A stretch of DNA of 64,000 nt from [Muricauda] lutisoli (nom. illeg.). Lineage in GTDB: Bacteria; Bacteroidota; Bacteroidia; Flavobacteriales; Flavobacteriaceae. Position numbers and translations under genes: made by a program. Positions 51,774 through 61,458 of the stretch are shown piece by piece. The notes under the pieces are model-generated. The model had not been told where the DNA came from and did no database searches. It saw nothing but the letters and a program-made list of their open reading frames with translations. Each line of letters begins with the position of its first letter. Position 1 is the stretch's first letter. The DNA lies in the NCBI RefSeq assembly GCF_017313105.1, contig NZ_JAFLND010000001.1, positions 186,001 to 250,000 on the forward strand, written 5' to 3'.

Positions 51774-51812
51774 AAAGACTGCTGGGAGTCTTGATCCTAC
51801 CGACCGTGAAAA

Positions 51813-52571
51813 CTAGTGTAAATGCCCGTGGTGCTGTTCCCGTAAACATGCTACGGCAGCTCCAATGATACCGGCATGGTTCATAAGTTCAGCTTTTACC
51901 ACTTCCGTATCAATTTTGATGTATTGGTTGAACTCTTCCCATTTTTTTGAGGTTCCACCCCCTACGATGATAAGGTCTGGACATACAATAAGCTCTACTA
52001 ACTTCAAGAATTTATTAAAACGCTTGCCCCATTTCTTAAAACTAAGGTCCTCTCTTTCTTTGGCAGAAGCAGCTGCCCATTTTTCAATCTTCTTGTATTT
52101 TTTGTAAGGAATCTGTCCTAATTCAAAATTTGGGATGAGCACTCCATTATAAAAGGCCCCGCTACCAAGACCTGTTCCAATGGTAATCATGATTACCAAG
52201 CCATTTTTGCCTTTTCCTACCCCGTAGTTCATGGAAGCATAGCCTGCGGCATCTGCATCGTTCAACACCGTAAATTCGTGACCTGTATACTCGGTGAACA
52301 ATTCATCCACGTTAACACCCACCCAACTTGGGTCTAGGTTTCCAGGAGACTTGCAGACCCCATTTTTAACGATAGAGGGAAATCCACAACCCACAGGACC
52401 TTCATAATTAAAATGGTCAACAATTTCGGCCACCACTTTGGCCATGTCCTTCGGCTTTTTTGATTTTGGGGTTGGAATTCGGAAACGTTCGGTCAACATT
52501 TCTCCGGTTTCGGCGTTTACGAGGGCACCTTTTATGCCCGATCCGCCTATATCAATACCAAGAATTTCCAT
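51813..52571 (-). CDS. ppgK: Polyphosphate glucokinase-like ROK kinase
   Basis: A 252-residue ROK-family kinase. It opens with the phosphate motif [19 protein letters not shown], has the sugar-binding segment [16 protein letters not shown] and [15 protein letters not shown] with ELGQIPY. The short length and [20 protein letters not shown] stretch match polyphosphate-type glucokinases, which phosphorylate glucose from polyphosphate or ATP. It ends in a His-rich tail (REQHHGHLH). Single gene, convergent with typA. Confidence 0.85.
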   Translation of the reverse strand: MEILGIDIGGSGIKGALVNAETGEMLTERFRIPTPKSKKPKDMAKVVAEIVDHFNYEGPVGCGFPSIVKNGVCKSPGNLDPSWVGVNVDELFTEYTGHEFTVLNDADAAGYASMNYGVGKGKNGLVIMITIGTGLGSGAFYNGVLIPNFELGQIPYKKYKKIEKWAAASAKEREDLSFKKWGKRFNKFLKLVELIVCPDLIIVGGGTSKKWEEFNQYIKIDTEVVKAELMNHAGIIGAAVACLREQHHGHLH

Positions 52572-52581
52572 ATATAGGAAG

Positions 52582-52589
52582 CAAAATTA
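52582..52589 (-). promoter_or_regulatory. -7 box of ppgK
   Basis: TAATTTTG on the minus strand, a perfect -7 match, 10 bp before the ATG; a TTG lies 15 bp further upstream (52605-52607). Confidence 0.45.
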
Positions 52590-52668
52590 GTTTTAACAAA
52601 GTAACAAAAACTTTTATTGATCAAGCAATTCCATTGTAAATCAATGTACTGCGCGGATATTTCGGTGA

Positions 52669-53352
52669 TTAAATCGCTTTTTGAATTACTTCAAAAACTT
52701 TGCTGCCATCGCATTTTAGAGTTTTGTGTGGATATTTTAGGATTAGGGCATAATCGTGTGTGGCCATTATGATAGTTCTACCATTCTTATTGATATCCTG
52801 TAAAACCTTCATTACTTCCACACTGGTCTGAGGGTCCAAATTCCCAGTGGGTTCATCCGCAAGTATAAGCTCAGGGTCGTTCAAGAGGGCGCGGGCAATG
52901 GCAATGCGTTGTTGCTCACCGCCTGAAAGTTCATGAGGAAACTTAAAGCCTTTGGTTTTCATACCCACTTTGTCGAGGACCTCCTCGATTTTGTCATCCA
53001 TTTTTTTTGGGTCCGTCCATCCCGTTGCCTTAAGGACAAATTTCAGGTTGTTGTTGACATTTCTATCGGGCAGCAATTTAAAATCCTGAAAAACGATGCC
53101 CAATTTCCTCCGCAAATAGGGAATGTCCTTTTCTTTCATTTTTTTCAGGTCAAAATCCACGACCTGGCCAGCCCCTTGTTTAAGTGGTAAATCCGCATAA
53201 AGAGTTTTCATAAAACTACTCTTACCGCTTCCCGTTTTACCAATAATGTATACAAACTCCCCTTTTTTTACCTCAAGGTCGATATGGTTCAAAATCAGGT
53301 TCTCGTTTTGGAACACGGCAGCGTCCTGTAATTTTAAGATAGTCTCGGGCAT
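52669..53352 (-). CDS. ftsE: Cell-division ABC transporter ATP-binding protein FtsE
   Basis: A 227-residue ABC ATPase: Walker [10 protein letters not shown], signature [16 protein letters not shown], Walker [15 protein letters not shown] and the H-loop MATHDYALI. The overall sequence ([35 protein letters not shown]) is FtsE, which with FtsX drives peptidoglycan hydrolases at division. ftsX is not adjacent, as is common in Bacteroidota. Confidence 0.9.
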   Translation of the reverse strand: MPETILKLQDAAVFQNENLILNHIDLEVKKGEFVYIIGKTGSGKSSFMKTLYADLPLKQGAGQVVDFDLKKMKEKDIPYLRRKLGIVFQDFKLLPDRNVNNNLKFVLKATGWTDPKKMDDKIEEVLDKVGMKTKGFKFPHELSGGEQQRIAIARALLNDPELILADEPTGNLDPQTSVEVMKVLQDINKNGRTIIMATHDYALILKYPHKTLKCDGSKVFEVIQKAI

Positions 53353-53372
53353 AATTAGTTCAATAAGCTTTA

Positions 53373-53405
53373 CAAAAGTATTTGAAATTACACGAACAGA
53401 ATCAA
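53373..53405 (-). promoter_or_regulatory. Promoter of ftsE
   Basis: On the minus strand TTG (53403-53405, preceded by T) and TACTTTTG (53373-53380), a perfect -7 box, with a 22-bp spacer; 20 bp before the ATG. Confidence 0.55.
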
Positions 53406-53451
53406 AAATTAAAGATCAAAGCATATTTTTCCAAAAAATATGATGGCATCA

Positions 53452-54555
53452 TTATCGCCAAACCTGAGTGTTCAAGTTCAGGTCTTCCACAATGCCAATA
53501 GCTGTTGTAATGTCATCATAAAATAGTTCAAGCACATTGGAGTCGATCAGATTTTTGTTCTCTTGTAGACTAAAAAAGCCATACGGATGATGAACTGCCA
53601 TATATAGCTTACCGCCTTTAAACGATAGTATGACGGGTTTGTTGATTTTTTGTTTTAACAATGTGATTCTACGCATTAAGGAAGTGGATAAAATATATCT
53701 CGCCTCAACTTGGTCAGTGCTGTACACCACAAATTCTTTTTCAAATTCTGAATCTTCAAGATTTACCAATTGGTCGCGACCAAAATTTAAGGACTGTATG
53801 GTTTTTGCCAAATATCCAATTCTCTTTTCGAATTGATCGGGCAGTACAATGGTGGTTCCATTGCATTTTTTGTTAAAGTCAACTATGGCGAACATGCCCG
53901 ATAAACTGCTCCCTATTTGTTCAATGCTTTTCTCTTTTTTGAACATAGGGCGTATATAGGTGTATGCAATGTATATGTGTGCAAAGAAGGGAATGTACAT
54001 GAGATAAGAACCATAACGTTGGTCAATAATGTTAACATTACCGATGGTAATGGAAGTATCCTTGACCTTTCCAGAAAGAAGTCCTTGGCCTCGATTGTAT
54101 ACCGGTACATGCGTTTTTTTGTCAAAAGGTCGTCGGCACATGGTCACCAATTCACTATTTATTAATTCTTCGGTTTTGATCTGTTCATGTTCATAGAACT
54201 CAAATGTGGGAACCATTTTGTCCAAAAGCACTCGTATCAGCCTCTTTTCAATTGTGACGTATTTGTTTTTGAATGTTTGGAATATTGTTAAACTGATGAA
54301 AAACAAGAACCAAAAAAACAGTACCAACATTTGGGGAGTAAAGGTCCATGGTGTGTTGGGGGACAAACTAGCGATCCATTCGGTAAATTTGGAGTTGAAC
54401 AAGTACACGAACAAAACAAGGGCAATGCCACATATAAGGAAAAGTTGTATAAGGAAAGTGTATGTCAACTTATAGAAACGGTAGGTTTTCCTCAGCTTTT
54501 CTGCTTCTTGCAGTAATGGCAATAGCTCTTTCTTTAGGTTTTGGAAGTCCATCAT
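53452..54555 (-). CDS. DUF3137 membrane protein
   Basis: A 367-residue protein with two N-terminal helices (FLIQLFLICGIALVLFVYLF; QMLVLFFWFLFFISLTIFQ), then a cytoplasmic domain with DTSITIGNVNIIDQRYGSYL, LPDQFEKRIGYLAK and the C-terminal FKGGKLYMAVHHPYGFFSLQ. The architecture matches DUF3137, frequently paired with LemA. It follows lemA by 12 bp on the same strand. Function unknown; probably envelope-associated. Confidence 0.85.
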   Translation of the reverse strand: MMDFQNLKKELLPLLQEAEKLRKTYRFYKLTYTFLIQLFLICGIALVLFVYLFNSKFTEWIASLSPNTPWTFTPQMLVLFFWFLFFISLTIFQTFKNKYVTIEKRLIRVLLDKMVPTFEFYEHEQIKTEELINSELVTMCRRPFDKKTHVPVYNRGQGLLSGKVKDTSITIGNVNIIDQRYGSYLMYIPFFAHIYIAYTYIRPMFKKEKSIEQIGSSLSGMFAIVDFNKKCNGTTIVLPDQFEKRIGYLAKTIQSLNFGRDQLVNLEDSEFEKEFVVYSTDQVEARYILSTSLMRRITLLKQKINKPVILSFKGGKLYMAVHHPYGFFSLQENKNLIDSNVLELFYDDITTAIGIVEDLNLNTQVWR

Positions 54556-54567
54556 ATCCGTCTATGA

Positions 54568-55113
54568 TTAAAATGAAACTTTAGGGAGGTCCGCTTCGGA
54601 AGTTTTTATTGTGAACATGGTCTTTGGGGAATATCCCATGAACTTGGCAACAATATTGGAAGGGAACATCTCCAAGGTATTGTTGAATGCGTACACGGCC
54701 GCATTATATGCCCTTCTTGAGGCAGAAAGCTGTTCTTCCACTTCGTTTAAACTTGATTGGAGAAGCATAAAATTTTCGCTGGCCCTTAAATCGGGATACG
54801 CTTCCACCGTTATTTGAAGTTTTCCCAATAGCCGATCCATCTGGCTTTCGAGGTTAAGCCTTAATTCGGATGGTGGGTCTCTATCCACAATGTTATTTCT
54901 CAGTTTGGTGATCGAGATCAGTGTCTCACTTTCATGTTTGGTGTACCCTTTAATGGTGTTGACCAGTTGTGGGATTAAATCAGTTCTTTTTTTTAGCATT
55001 ACATCTATGCTCCTATATGCCTCCTCAACCTTGTTCTTTTTACTGATTAAGTTGTTGTACAAAAGCACACAGATCAATAAAAAGGATAAGGGAATAATAA
55101 ATAAGTATGTCAT
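54568..55113 (-). CDS. lemA: LemA family protein
   Basis: A 181-residue protein with an N-terminal helix (FIIPLSFLLICVLLYNNL) and the LemA coiled-coil domain: VEEAYRSIDVMLKKRTDLIPQLVNTIKGY, and later RRAYNAAVYAFNNTLEMFPSNIVAKF. I start at ATG 55113; the longer frame begins with TTG. LemA proteins are membrane-anchored helical bundles of unclear role. Operon with DUF3137. Confidence 0.93.
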   Translation of the reverse strand: MTYLFIIPLSFLLICVLLYNNLISKKNKVEEAYRSIDVMLKKRTDLIPQLVNTIKGYTKHESETLISITKLRNNIVDRDPPSELRLNLESQMDRLLGKLQITVEAYPDLRASENFMLLQSSLNEVEEQLSASRRAYNAAVYAFNNTLEMFPSNIVAKFMGYSPKTMFTIKTSEADLPKVSF

Positions 55114-55428
55114 CTCAACAAAAATTAAATTGAACAATAGGGCAATGCACGAGTATTGCCTGATTTAAAATCGAAAAAAGGTTTTTACGCCTTTTATGTT
55201 GAGGTTGAAAATGAAATCCTAAATTATCTGGAACAGAAATTTCATATGATTTCTAGGAATTAGGATTGTTGTTGCCAATGAGGTTTTTTGGCATGAGTGC
55301 TAAAATTACTATTTCGAGGTGATAAATCAAGTCTAGAAGCGTAAATTTCGGTAAATGACCAATTAAATATACTTTGGCCTTAATTTTGACGTTATGAGTA
55401 AAGTCAATCGAGAAGAGCGTAGAACACT
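55114..55428. other. Intergenic region with a possible leader peptide, 315 bp
   Basis: No full gene. A small hairpin GGCAAT/ATTGCC (about 55141-55160) follows lemA's upstream side. Near the right end a near -7 box (TATACTTTGG, one base off) at 55368-55377 is followed by ATG 55394, opening a 12-codon frame (MSKVNREERRTL) that ends with a TGA overlapping the ATG of the next gene. Confidence 0.45.
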
Positions 55429-58400
55429 ATGAATCGAAAAAACCTCCTTTTAATTCCCATTTTAATGGGAACTTTTTTTGTGCTTTCCGCACAGGAAACC
55501 AAAATATACACCCACGAAAACAAAGCCTATCAAGATGCCTTGGCGCTCTACAACAACGAGCAGTACCAAGCGGCGCAGCAAATTTTCGAGTCCATTAAGA
55601 CCACTACCAAGGATGAGGAAACAGAAGCCAACAGTGCTTACTATGCAGCCAACGCAGCCATTCGTTTGAACCAGCGTGGAGCGGATAAAATGATGGAAGA
55701 TTTTGTGGAACGTTACCCTACATCCACCAAAAGGAATTCTGCTTTTTTGGATGTGGCCGACTACTATTTTGAAACGGGAAAATACCCCTACGCTCTAAAA
55801 TGGTACAAAAAAGTTGATGAAAATTCGATGCCTTATTCAGAACGCGACCGTTTTAACTTTAACAACGGATACGCCTTGTACGCATCCAAACGTCCACAAG
55901 AAGCAGAGCGTTATTTGAACAAGGTGACCACCTCTCAAAAATATGGCTCGCAAGCCAAATATTATTTGGGGTACATTGCTTACGAACAAGACGATTACAA
56001 CTCAGCCAGCGCCCGTTTCGACCAAATTCAGGACCCAGAATTGCTTGATGAAAAGCTCACGTACTATCAGGCCGACCTGAATTTTAAATTGGGAAAGTTT
56101 GAAGAAGCCATCACAATGGCAAAAAAACAACTTCCCAAATCCAATCGTCAGGAAGTCTCTGAATTGAACAAGATCATTGGTGAAAGCTATTTCAATTTGG
56201 AACAATATGCCGAGGCCATACCCTACTTGGAAGAATACAGGGGCAAACGTGGCAAATGGAACAACACCGATTATTATTTATTGGGGTACAGCCATTACAA
56301 ATTGGGCGATTACCAAAAAGCGATTCAGCAGTTCAACAAAATCATAGGAGGTGCCAATGCCGTTTCCCAAAATGCATATTATCACTTGGCAGAGTGCTAC
56401 TTGAAACTGGATAAAAAGTCCGAAGCCTTGAATGCGTTCAGAAATGCTTCGCAAATGGAGTTTAGTCCGGAAATCCAAAAAGATGCTTGGTTGAACTATG
56501 CCCGTTTGAGCTACGAAGTCGGTAATGCATACGAGCCCGTTCCACAGGTGCTGACCAATTATTTGGAAAAATATCCAAAGGATGGACATCAAATGGAAAT
56601 CCAAGAACTTTTGGTGGACTCCTACATCACATCCCGTAATTTCGAGGGTGCTATGCAACTTTTAGAGGAGAACCAGAACTACGCCAGTAAGGAAACTTAT
56701 CAAAAAGTGGCCTACTACCGTGGGGTGGAACTGTTTATTGATGGTGATTTCGAAGGTGCTCGGGAGCGATTCGATAAATCCTTGAAAAGTGCGGAAAATT
56801 CAAATTTTGAAGCTAGAGCTCTTTATTGGAAAGCTGAGTCGGCCTACAGATTGAACCGATTTGAGGAGGCCTTGGTGGATTTCGTTCGATTCCAGAACTT
56901 TCCGGCAGCCAGATCACTTCCCGAATATGAGCAGCTGGATTACAATTTGGGCTACTCGTACTTTAAATTAAAGGACTACAACAACGCCATATCCTATTTT
57001 CAGAATGTGGTGAGCTCCAATGCCATTGACGACCAAAGAAAGAACGATGGTTATTTGCGTTTGGGCGATAGCTATTTTGTGAACAGCAAGTATCAATTAG
57101 CCAAGAAAGCCTACGATGCATCATCAAAGATGAACGGTCCAGAACGTGATTATGCGGCCTTCCAGAAAACTCTATGTGATGGATTTTTGGGTAACAATTC
57201 AGCAAAAATTGATGGCCTTAACGAATTCTTGAGGATGTTCCCTACCTCCTCATTACGGGATGATGCACTTTTTGAACTGGGCAATTCCTATATCAATAAT
57301 AGCCAAGAAAGTTTGGGGCTGCAGACCTACGACCGTATCGTGGCGGAGTATTCGGGCAGTAAATTTGCACCACGTGGATTGTTGCGTTCCGGATTGGTGT
57401 ACTACAATTCCAGTCGTAATGATCAAGCATTGGCCAAACTTAAAGAAGTGGTTCAAAAATATCCGAACACCCAAGAGGCCAAACAAGCGGTGGCCACCGC
57501 CAAATTGGTGTATGTGGACGAAGGTCGGGTGAGCGAGTATGCCGCCTGGGCCCGTAACTTGGATTTTGTTGAAGTGACCGATGCCGAACTGGACAACGCC
57601 AGTTTTGAATCTGCCGAACGAAAACAAATTGAAGGTAAAACTCCTGCGGCTATCCGGGGATATGAAGATTATTTAAAAGAATTCCCTAATGGGTTGCATG
57701 CGCAGAATGCCAACTTTGCCTTGGCACAATTGTATTTTGCAAATGGAGAAAAAGAAAAGGCCTTGCCAAAATACAAAGCAGTCGCCGATGGTGGGAACGG
57801 AACGTATACGGAACAGGCTTTGACCCGTGTTTGCGAAATCTATGTGGATAAGCAGGACTACAATAGCGCTATTCCTTATTTGAAAAGGTTGGAAAACACG
57901 GCAGATATCTCAGAGAACAAAACTTTTGCCCAGTCCAATTTAATGAAAGGTTTTTATGGTCAAAAGAATTATTCCCAGACCATCGCTTACGCCGAAAAGG
58001 TGTTGAACGCTCCTAAAATTGATGATCGTATTAGAAGTGACGCACAGATAATGATCGCACGTTCCGCCATTGCTACGGAAAACGAGAGTTTGGCCAAAAC
58101 TGCCTACCAAGACGTAAGACAAATTGCATCTGGCGAGCTCGCCGCTGAAGCTTGGTATTACGATGCTTATTTCAAGAATAAGGAAGAAGATTTTGAAGCA
58201 TCCAACGAGTCCGTTCAAAAATTGGCCAAGGATTATGCCGCCTACAAAGAATGGGCAGGAAAAGGCTTGGTTATCATGGCCAAGAACTTTTACAATTTGG
58301 GAGATGCCTTCCAGGCCACTTACATTTTGGAAAGTGTCATTTCCAATTTTTCCGAATTTGAGGATATCGTTTCGGATGCAGAAAGTGAACTGGCCACCAT

Positions 58401-58452
58401 CAAGGCCAAGGAAGCAGAGAGCAATTCATCCGTAGACCCCAACGAAAACTAA
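55429..58452 (+). CDS. Large secreted tetratricopeptide repeat protein
   Basis: A 1007-residue exported protein with a signal peptide (LLLIPILMGTFFVLSA). The rest is about 20 TPR/SEL-like repeats (for example ALYNNEQYQAAQQIFESI, YPYALKWYKKVDE, GDYQKAIQQFNKIIGG, KDYNNAISYFQNVVS, GNSYINNSQESLGLQTYDRI). It precedes a beta-barrel gene by 12 bp; the pair is conserved in my experience of Flavobacteriaceae genomes. Periplasmic scaffold role is inferred. Start at ATG 55429, overlapping the stop of a 12-codon frame (ATGA). Confidence 0.88.
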   Translation: MNRKNLLLIPILMGTFFVLSAQETKIYTHENKAYQDALALYNNEQYQAAQQIFESIKTTTKDEETEANSAYYAANAAIRLNQRGADKMMEDFVERYPTSTKRNSAFLDVADYYFETGKYPYALKWYKKVDENSMPYSERDRFNFNNGYALYASKRPQEAERYLNKVTTSQKYGSQAKYYLGYIAYEQDDYNSASARFDQIQDPELLDEKLTYYQADLNFKLGKFEEAITMAKKQLPKSNRQEVSELNKIIGESYFNLEQYAEAIPYLEEYRGKRGKWNNTDYYLLGYSHYKLGDYQKAIQQFNKIIGGANAVSQNAYYHLAECYLKLDKKSEALNAFRNASQMEFSPEIQKDAWLNYARLSYEVGNAYEPVPQVLTNYLEKYPKDGHQMEIQELLVDSYITSRNFEGAMQLLEENQNYASKETYQKVAYYRGVELFIDGDFEGARERFDKSLKSAENSNFEARALYWKAESAYRLNRFEEALVDFVRFQNFPAARSLPEYEQLDYNLGYSYFKLKDYNNAISYFQNVVSSNAIDDQRKNDGYLRLGDSYFVNSKYQLAKKAYDASSKMNGPERDYAAFQKTLCDGFLGNNSAKIDGLNEFLRMFPTSSLRDDALFELGNSYINNSQESLGLQTYDRIVAEYSGSKFAPRGLLRSGLVYYNSSRNDQALAKLKEVVQKYPNTQEAKQAVATAKLVYVDEGRVSEYAAWARNLDFVEVTDAELDNASFESAERKQIEGKTPAAIRGYEDYLKEFPNGLHAQNANFALAQLYFANGEKEKALPKYKAVADGGNGTYTEQALTRVCEIYVDKQDYNSAIPYLKRLENTADISENKTFAQSNLMKGFYGQKNYSQTIAYAEKVLNAPKIDDRIRSDAQIMIARSAIATENESLAKTAYQDVRQIASGELAAEAWYYDAYFKNKEEDFEASNESVQKLAKDYAAYKEWAGKGLVIMAKNFYNLGDAFQATYILESVISNFSEFEDIVSDAESELATIKAKEAESNSSVDPNEN

Positions 58453-58464
58453 ACGAGACACAAG

Positions 58465-60219
58465 ATGCAAAAGAGAACCTATTATATATTTTCATTGCTT
58501 TATTTGAGCCTTTGCGGAATGGTTATCGCCCAAGAAGAGGATAACATTGGTACAGAAACGGTAACGGTGGTAAAACCGTATTCCCCGACCGTTTCGGATG
58601 CCTTTAAGATCAAATCTTCCCCAAGTTTGAACGATTCCATTGTGCTTCAAAAGAAGAAAATCAATTACAGTATATTCTCTGTGCCCGTTGCGTCCACCTT
58701 TACCCCGGCAAAGGGTAAGGCTTCGGGGGTGGAAAAAACACCACCGCCCACTTTGTATAATTCCTATGCTTCGGTGGGTTTAGGTAACTACAATAATGCC
58801 TTGGTGGATTTTTACACGAGTCGGGAATTCAACAGGGGAGAAGATTTGTTGGACTTTGGGCTAACCCACAATTCATCCCGCGGAGATTTGGACTCCACAC
58901 CCTTGGAAACTGATTTCTACGACACCAAGGTCAATGCTTCCTATGCTAAAAAGGACCGTTATATGGATTGGGGAGCCGCCATAGGATTACAGCACCAACT
59001 GTACAATTGGTATGGAATACAGAGTGAATTGTTCAGTGAGGATGAGATCAATGCGATGGATGAAACGCAAAACTATTTCAATGCTGAAGCGAAGGCCCAT
59101 TTCAATATGGAGGACTCTTATTTTAAGAGCGGGAATATCTTGTTGAGGCGCTTTTGGGATGCTACGGAATCTGCTGAGAATCGGGCAGTGATCAATCCAA
59201 CTTTTGAATTGCCCATTACCGAGGAATTGATCACGATTTCTACCAAGGTTGATTATGTGGGAGGTAATTTTAAGAATGGCACCATAACAGAATCTGTGAA
59301 CGATGGAGAAAAGAATTATAGCCATCTACAGGCGGGATTGAACCCAAGCTTGTTGATTTTGCGTGATGACCTTACTTTAAATTTGGGTGCCAACATCGTC
59401 TACGGACTGGATATGGAAAATAGCGAGAACAATTTTTATATCTATCCAGCCGTAACTGCATCCTATCGTGTGATGGACGAAAATGTGATCGCTTATGGAG
59501 GAATAGAAGGAGAGTTGAAGCAAAATTCCTATCATGACTTTGTGGATAACAACCCTTATGTATCCCCGACCTTGGATATTGTCCCGACGGACCAACAATA
59601 TGAAGGGTATTTAGGTCTAAAAGGACAGTTGACCTCCAATGTGGGGTATAACATCAAAGGTTCTTACATGGCGGAAAACAGAAAACCGTTGTTCTACCAA
59701 AATACGGTAAACACGACCAGAACCGATGAAAAGAGTTATTACTATGGCAATTCCTTTCAAGTTTTTTATGATGATGTAAAAACCTTGGGTGTATTTGGGG
59801 AAATCAATGTGGATGTGAACCGTAATTTTTCTTTGGGTGTTAACGCGGAATTTTATGATTACGATACCGAAACCGATAACCCTGCTTGGAACTTGCCATC
59901 GATCAAAGGATCCCTCTTTATGGATTATCAGATTACCGACCAATGGTATATGGGTGCCAATTTGTTTTATGTAGGAGAAAGGGATGCGTTGACCTCCGTT
60001 GCCCTAACCAATAATGTGCCTCCGACCATTTCTTATACTCAGCTTACGTTGGACAGCTTTTTTGATGCCAATGCCCATGTAGGGTACAGGTTCAACGAGC
60101 AGCTCTCCATTTTTGTAAAAGCATCCAATATTGCCAACAATAATTACCAGCGTTGGGCCAATTTTAGGGTCCAGGGATTCCAGGCTTTGGCAGGGGTATC
60201 CTATAAGTTTGATTTTTAG
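58465..60219 (+). CDS. TonB-receptor-like beta-barrel protein without plug domain
   Basis: A 584-residue outer-membrane protein with a signal peptide (IFSLLYLSLCGMVIAQ). After a short stalk containing TVTVVKPYSPTVSDAFKI comes a barrel with TonB-receptor style strands (ASVGLGNYNNALVDFYTSRE; AAIGLQHQLYNWYG), ending GVSYKFDF with a terminal aromatic residue. There is no plug domain, so classic TonB-gated uptake is unlikely. It is coupled to the large TPR gene (12-bp gap). Confidence 0.83.
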   Translation: MQKRTYYIFSLLYLSLCGMVIAQEEDNIGTETVTVVKPYSPTVSDAFKIKSSPSLNDSIVLQKKKINYSIFSVPVASTFTPAKGKASGVEKTPPPTLYNSYASVGLGNYNNALVDFYTSREFNRGEDLLDFGLTHNSSRGDLDSTPLETDFYDTKVNASYAKKDRYMDWGAAIGLQHQLYNWYGIQSELFSEDEINAMDETQNYFNAEAKAHFNMEDSYFKSGNILLRRFWDATESAENRAVINPTFELPITEELITISTKVDYVGGNFKNGTITESVNDGEKNYSHLQAGLNPSLLILRDDLTLNLGANIVYGLDMENSENNFYIYPAVTASYRVMDENVIAYGGIEGELKQNSYHDFVDNNPYVSPTLDIVPTDQQYEGYLGLKGQLTSNVGYNIKGSYMAENRKPLFYQNTVNTTRTDEKSYYYGNSFQVFYDDVKTLGVFGEINVDVNRNFSLGVNAEFYDYDTETDNPAWNLPSIKGSLFMDYQITDQWYMGANLFYVGERDALTSVALTNNVPPTISYTQLTLDSFFDANAHVGYRFNEQLSIFVKASNIANNNYQRWANFRVQGFQALAGVSYKFDF

Positions 60220-60312
60220 CCTGTAGGAGAATACGCAATAAAAAGGTATAAATACCGTTCATTGTTTTCAGTTAACTCATTGATGTTCCAATGGTTGGCT
60301 ACTGCCATTTAA

Positions 60313-61416
60313 ATGGAAATAATGCAACTAAGACCAATACATACGCTGGTTATTCACTTGTTTTTGATGATTTTCACCATTGGATCTGGTCAAAATATGG
60401 TGCAAAATGGCGGTTTTGAAGACTTTGTATCTTGTCCCGTTAAAATGAGCAATCTGAACAAGGATGCGGAGCATTGGAGTGCCCCGACCCTGGGAACGAC
60501 CGATTATTTTAACGAATGTAGCCGAACCAAGTTGGGAGTCCCGATGAACTTTAAGGGCAAACAGGAACCGTATGAGGGTGCTGCTTATGCGGGACTCTAT
60601 CTCTTTGCTCCACGAGATTATCGCGAATACATTCAAGTGCCACTCACGGAAACACTTGAAAAAGGAAGTCGATACCGATTGACCTTATTCATCAGTCTTT
60701 CCGAAAAGTCCGATGGAGCAGTTATGGATATGGGGGCAGTGTTTTCCGAAAAGCCACTTTCAGTGCATACCAAACGAGAACTTTCACAAAGCGATCTTTT
60801 GTCAGCTTCTCCACAAACTACCCATATCAAACAATTTCCCGTTACTGATTACTATCAGGATAAGCAGAACTGGATGGAATTGAGTTTTGATATGGTTGCT
60901 AAAGGTTTTGAAAATCATTTGATTTTAGGGAACTTCAAAAGTAATGCAGGTACTTCCTACTTGGATACACAAAATCCATCAGAAAATGAGGAAGGCTATG
61001 CCTATTATTATTTGGACGATATTTCATTGACCTACCTGGGCCCAGAATATAAAACCGATGAGGTGTATGTGTTGGATCACGTCAATTTTAATTTTGACCG
61101 TTTTGATCTTCAGCCCAAAGCAGAGCAAAGTCTTAAAGATATATATGAATATTTAGAAAAACATCCCAGCCTGAAGGTTGCCATTAGCGGACATACCGAT
61201 GATTTGGGTTCCGATGAGTACAACGATGTCCTCTCTCGAGAACGTGCTGCTTCCGTTGCACAATATTTGATTGATTTGGGATTGGATAAAAACAGAATAA
61301 CCTCCAAGGGGTATGGGGATAGTAAACCACTGGACACTACCCGCACAGACGAAGCCCGAAGAAAGAACCGAAGAGTGGAGTTTGTGATGACAAAGTTTGA
61401 AGACGAAAACCCTTAA
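60313..61416 (+). CDS. OmpA-family protein with N-terminal carbohydrate-binding-like domain
   Basis: A 367-residue exported protein with a signal region near VIHLFLMIFTIGSGQ. The N-terminal half (NMVQNGGFEDFVSCPVKMSN; DYREYIQVPLTETLEKGSRY; YYYLDDISLTYLG) resembles a jelly-roll carbohydrate-binding module. The C-terminal OmpA domain is NFNFDRFDLQPKAEQSLKD, ISGHTDDLGSDEYNDVLSRERA and a RRKNRRVEFVMTK end, binding peptidoglycan. Structural envelope protein. Confidence 0.85.
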   Translation: MEIMQLRPIHTLVIHLFLMIFTIGSGQNMVQNGGFEDFVSCPVKMSNLNKDAEHWSAPTLGTTDYFNECSRTKLGVPMNFKGKQEPYEGAAYAGLYLFAPRDYREYIQVPLTETLEKGSRYRLTLFISLSEKSDGAVMDMGAVFSEKPLSVHTKRELSQSDLLSASPQTTHIKQFPVTDYYQDKQNWMELSFDMVAKGFENHLILGNFKSNAGTSYLDTQNPSENEEGYAYYYLDDISLTYLGPEYKTDEVYVLDHVNFNFDRFDLQPKAEQSLKDIYEYLEKHPSLKVAISGHTDDLGSDEYNDVLSRERAASVAQYLIDLGLDKNRITSKGYGDSKPLDTTRTDEARRKNRRVEFVMTKFEDENP

Positions 61417-61458
61417 ACATATCCTTGCTTTTTCTATTTTTGATGGAAACCAACAGAA

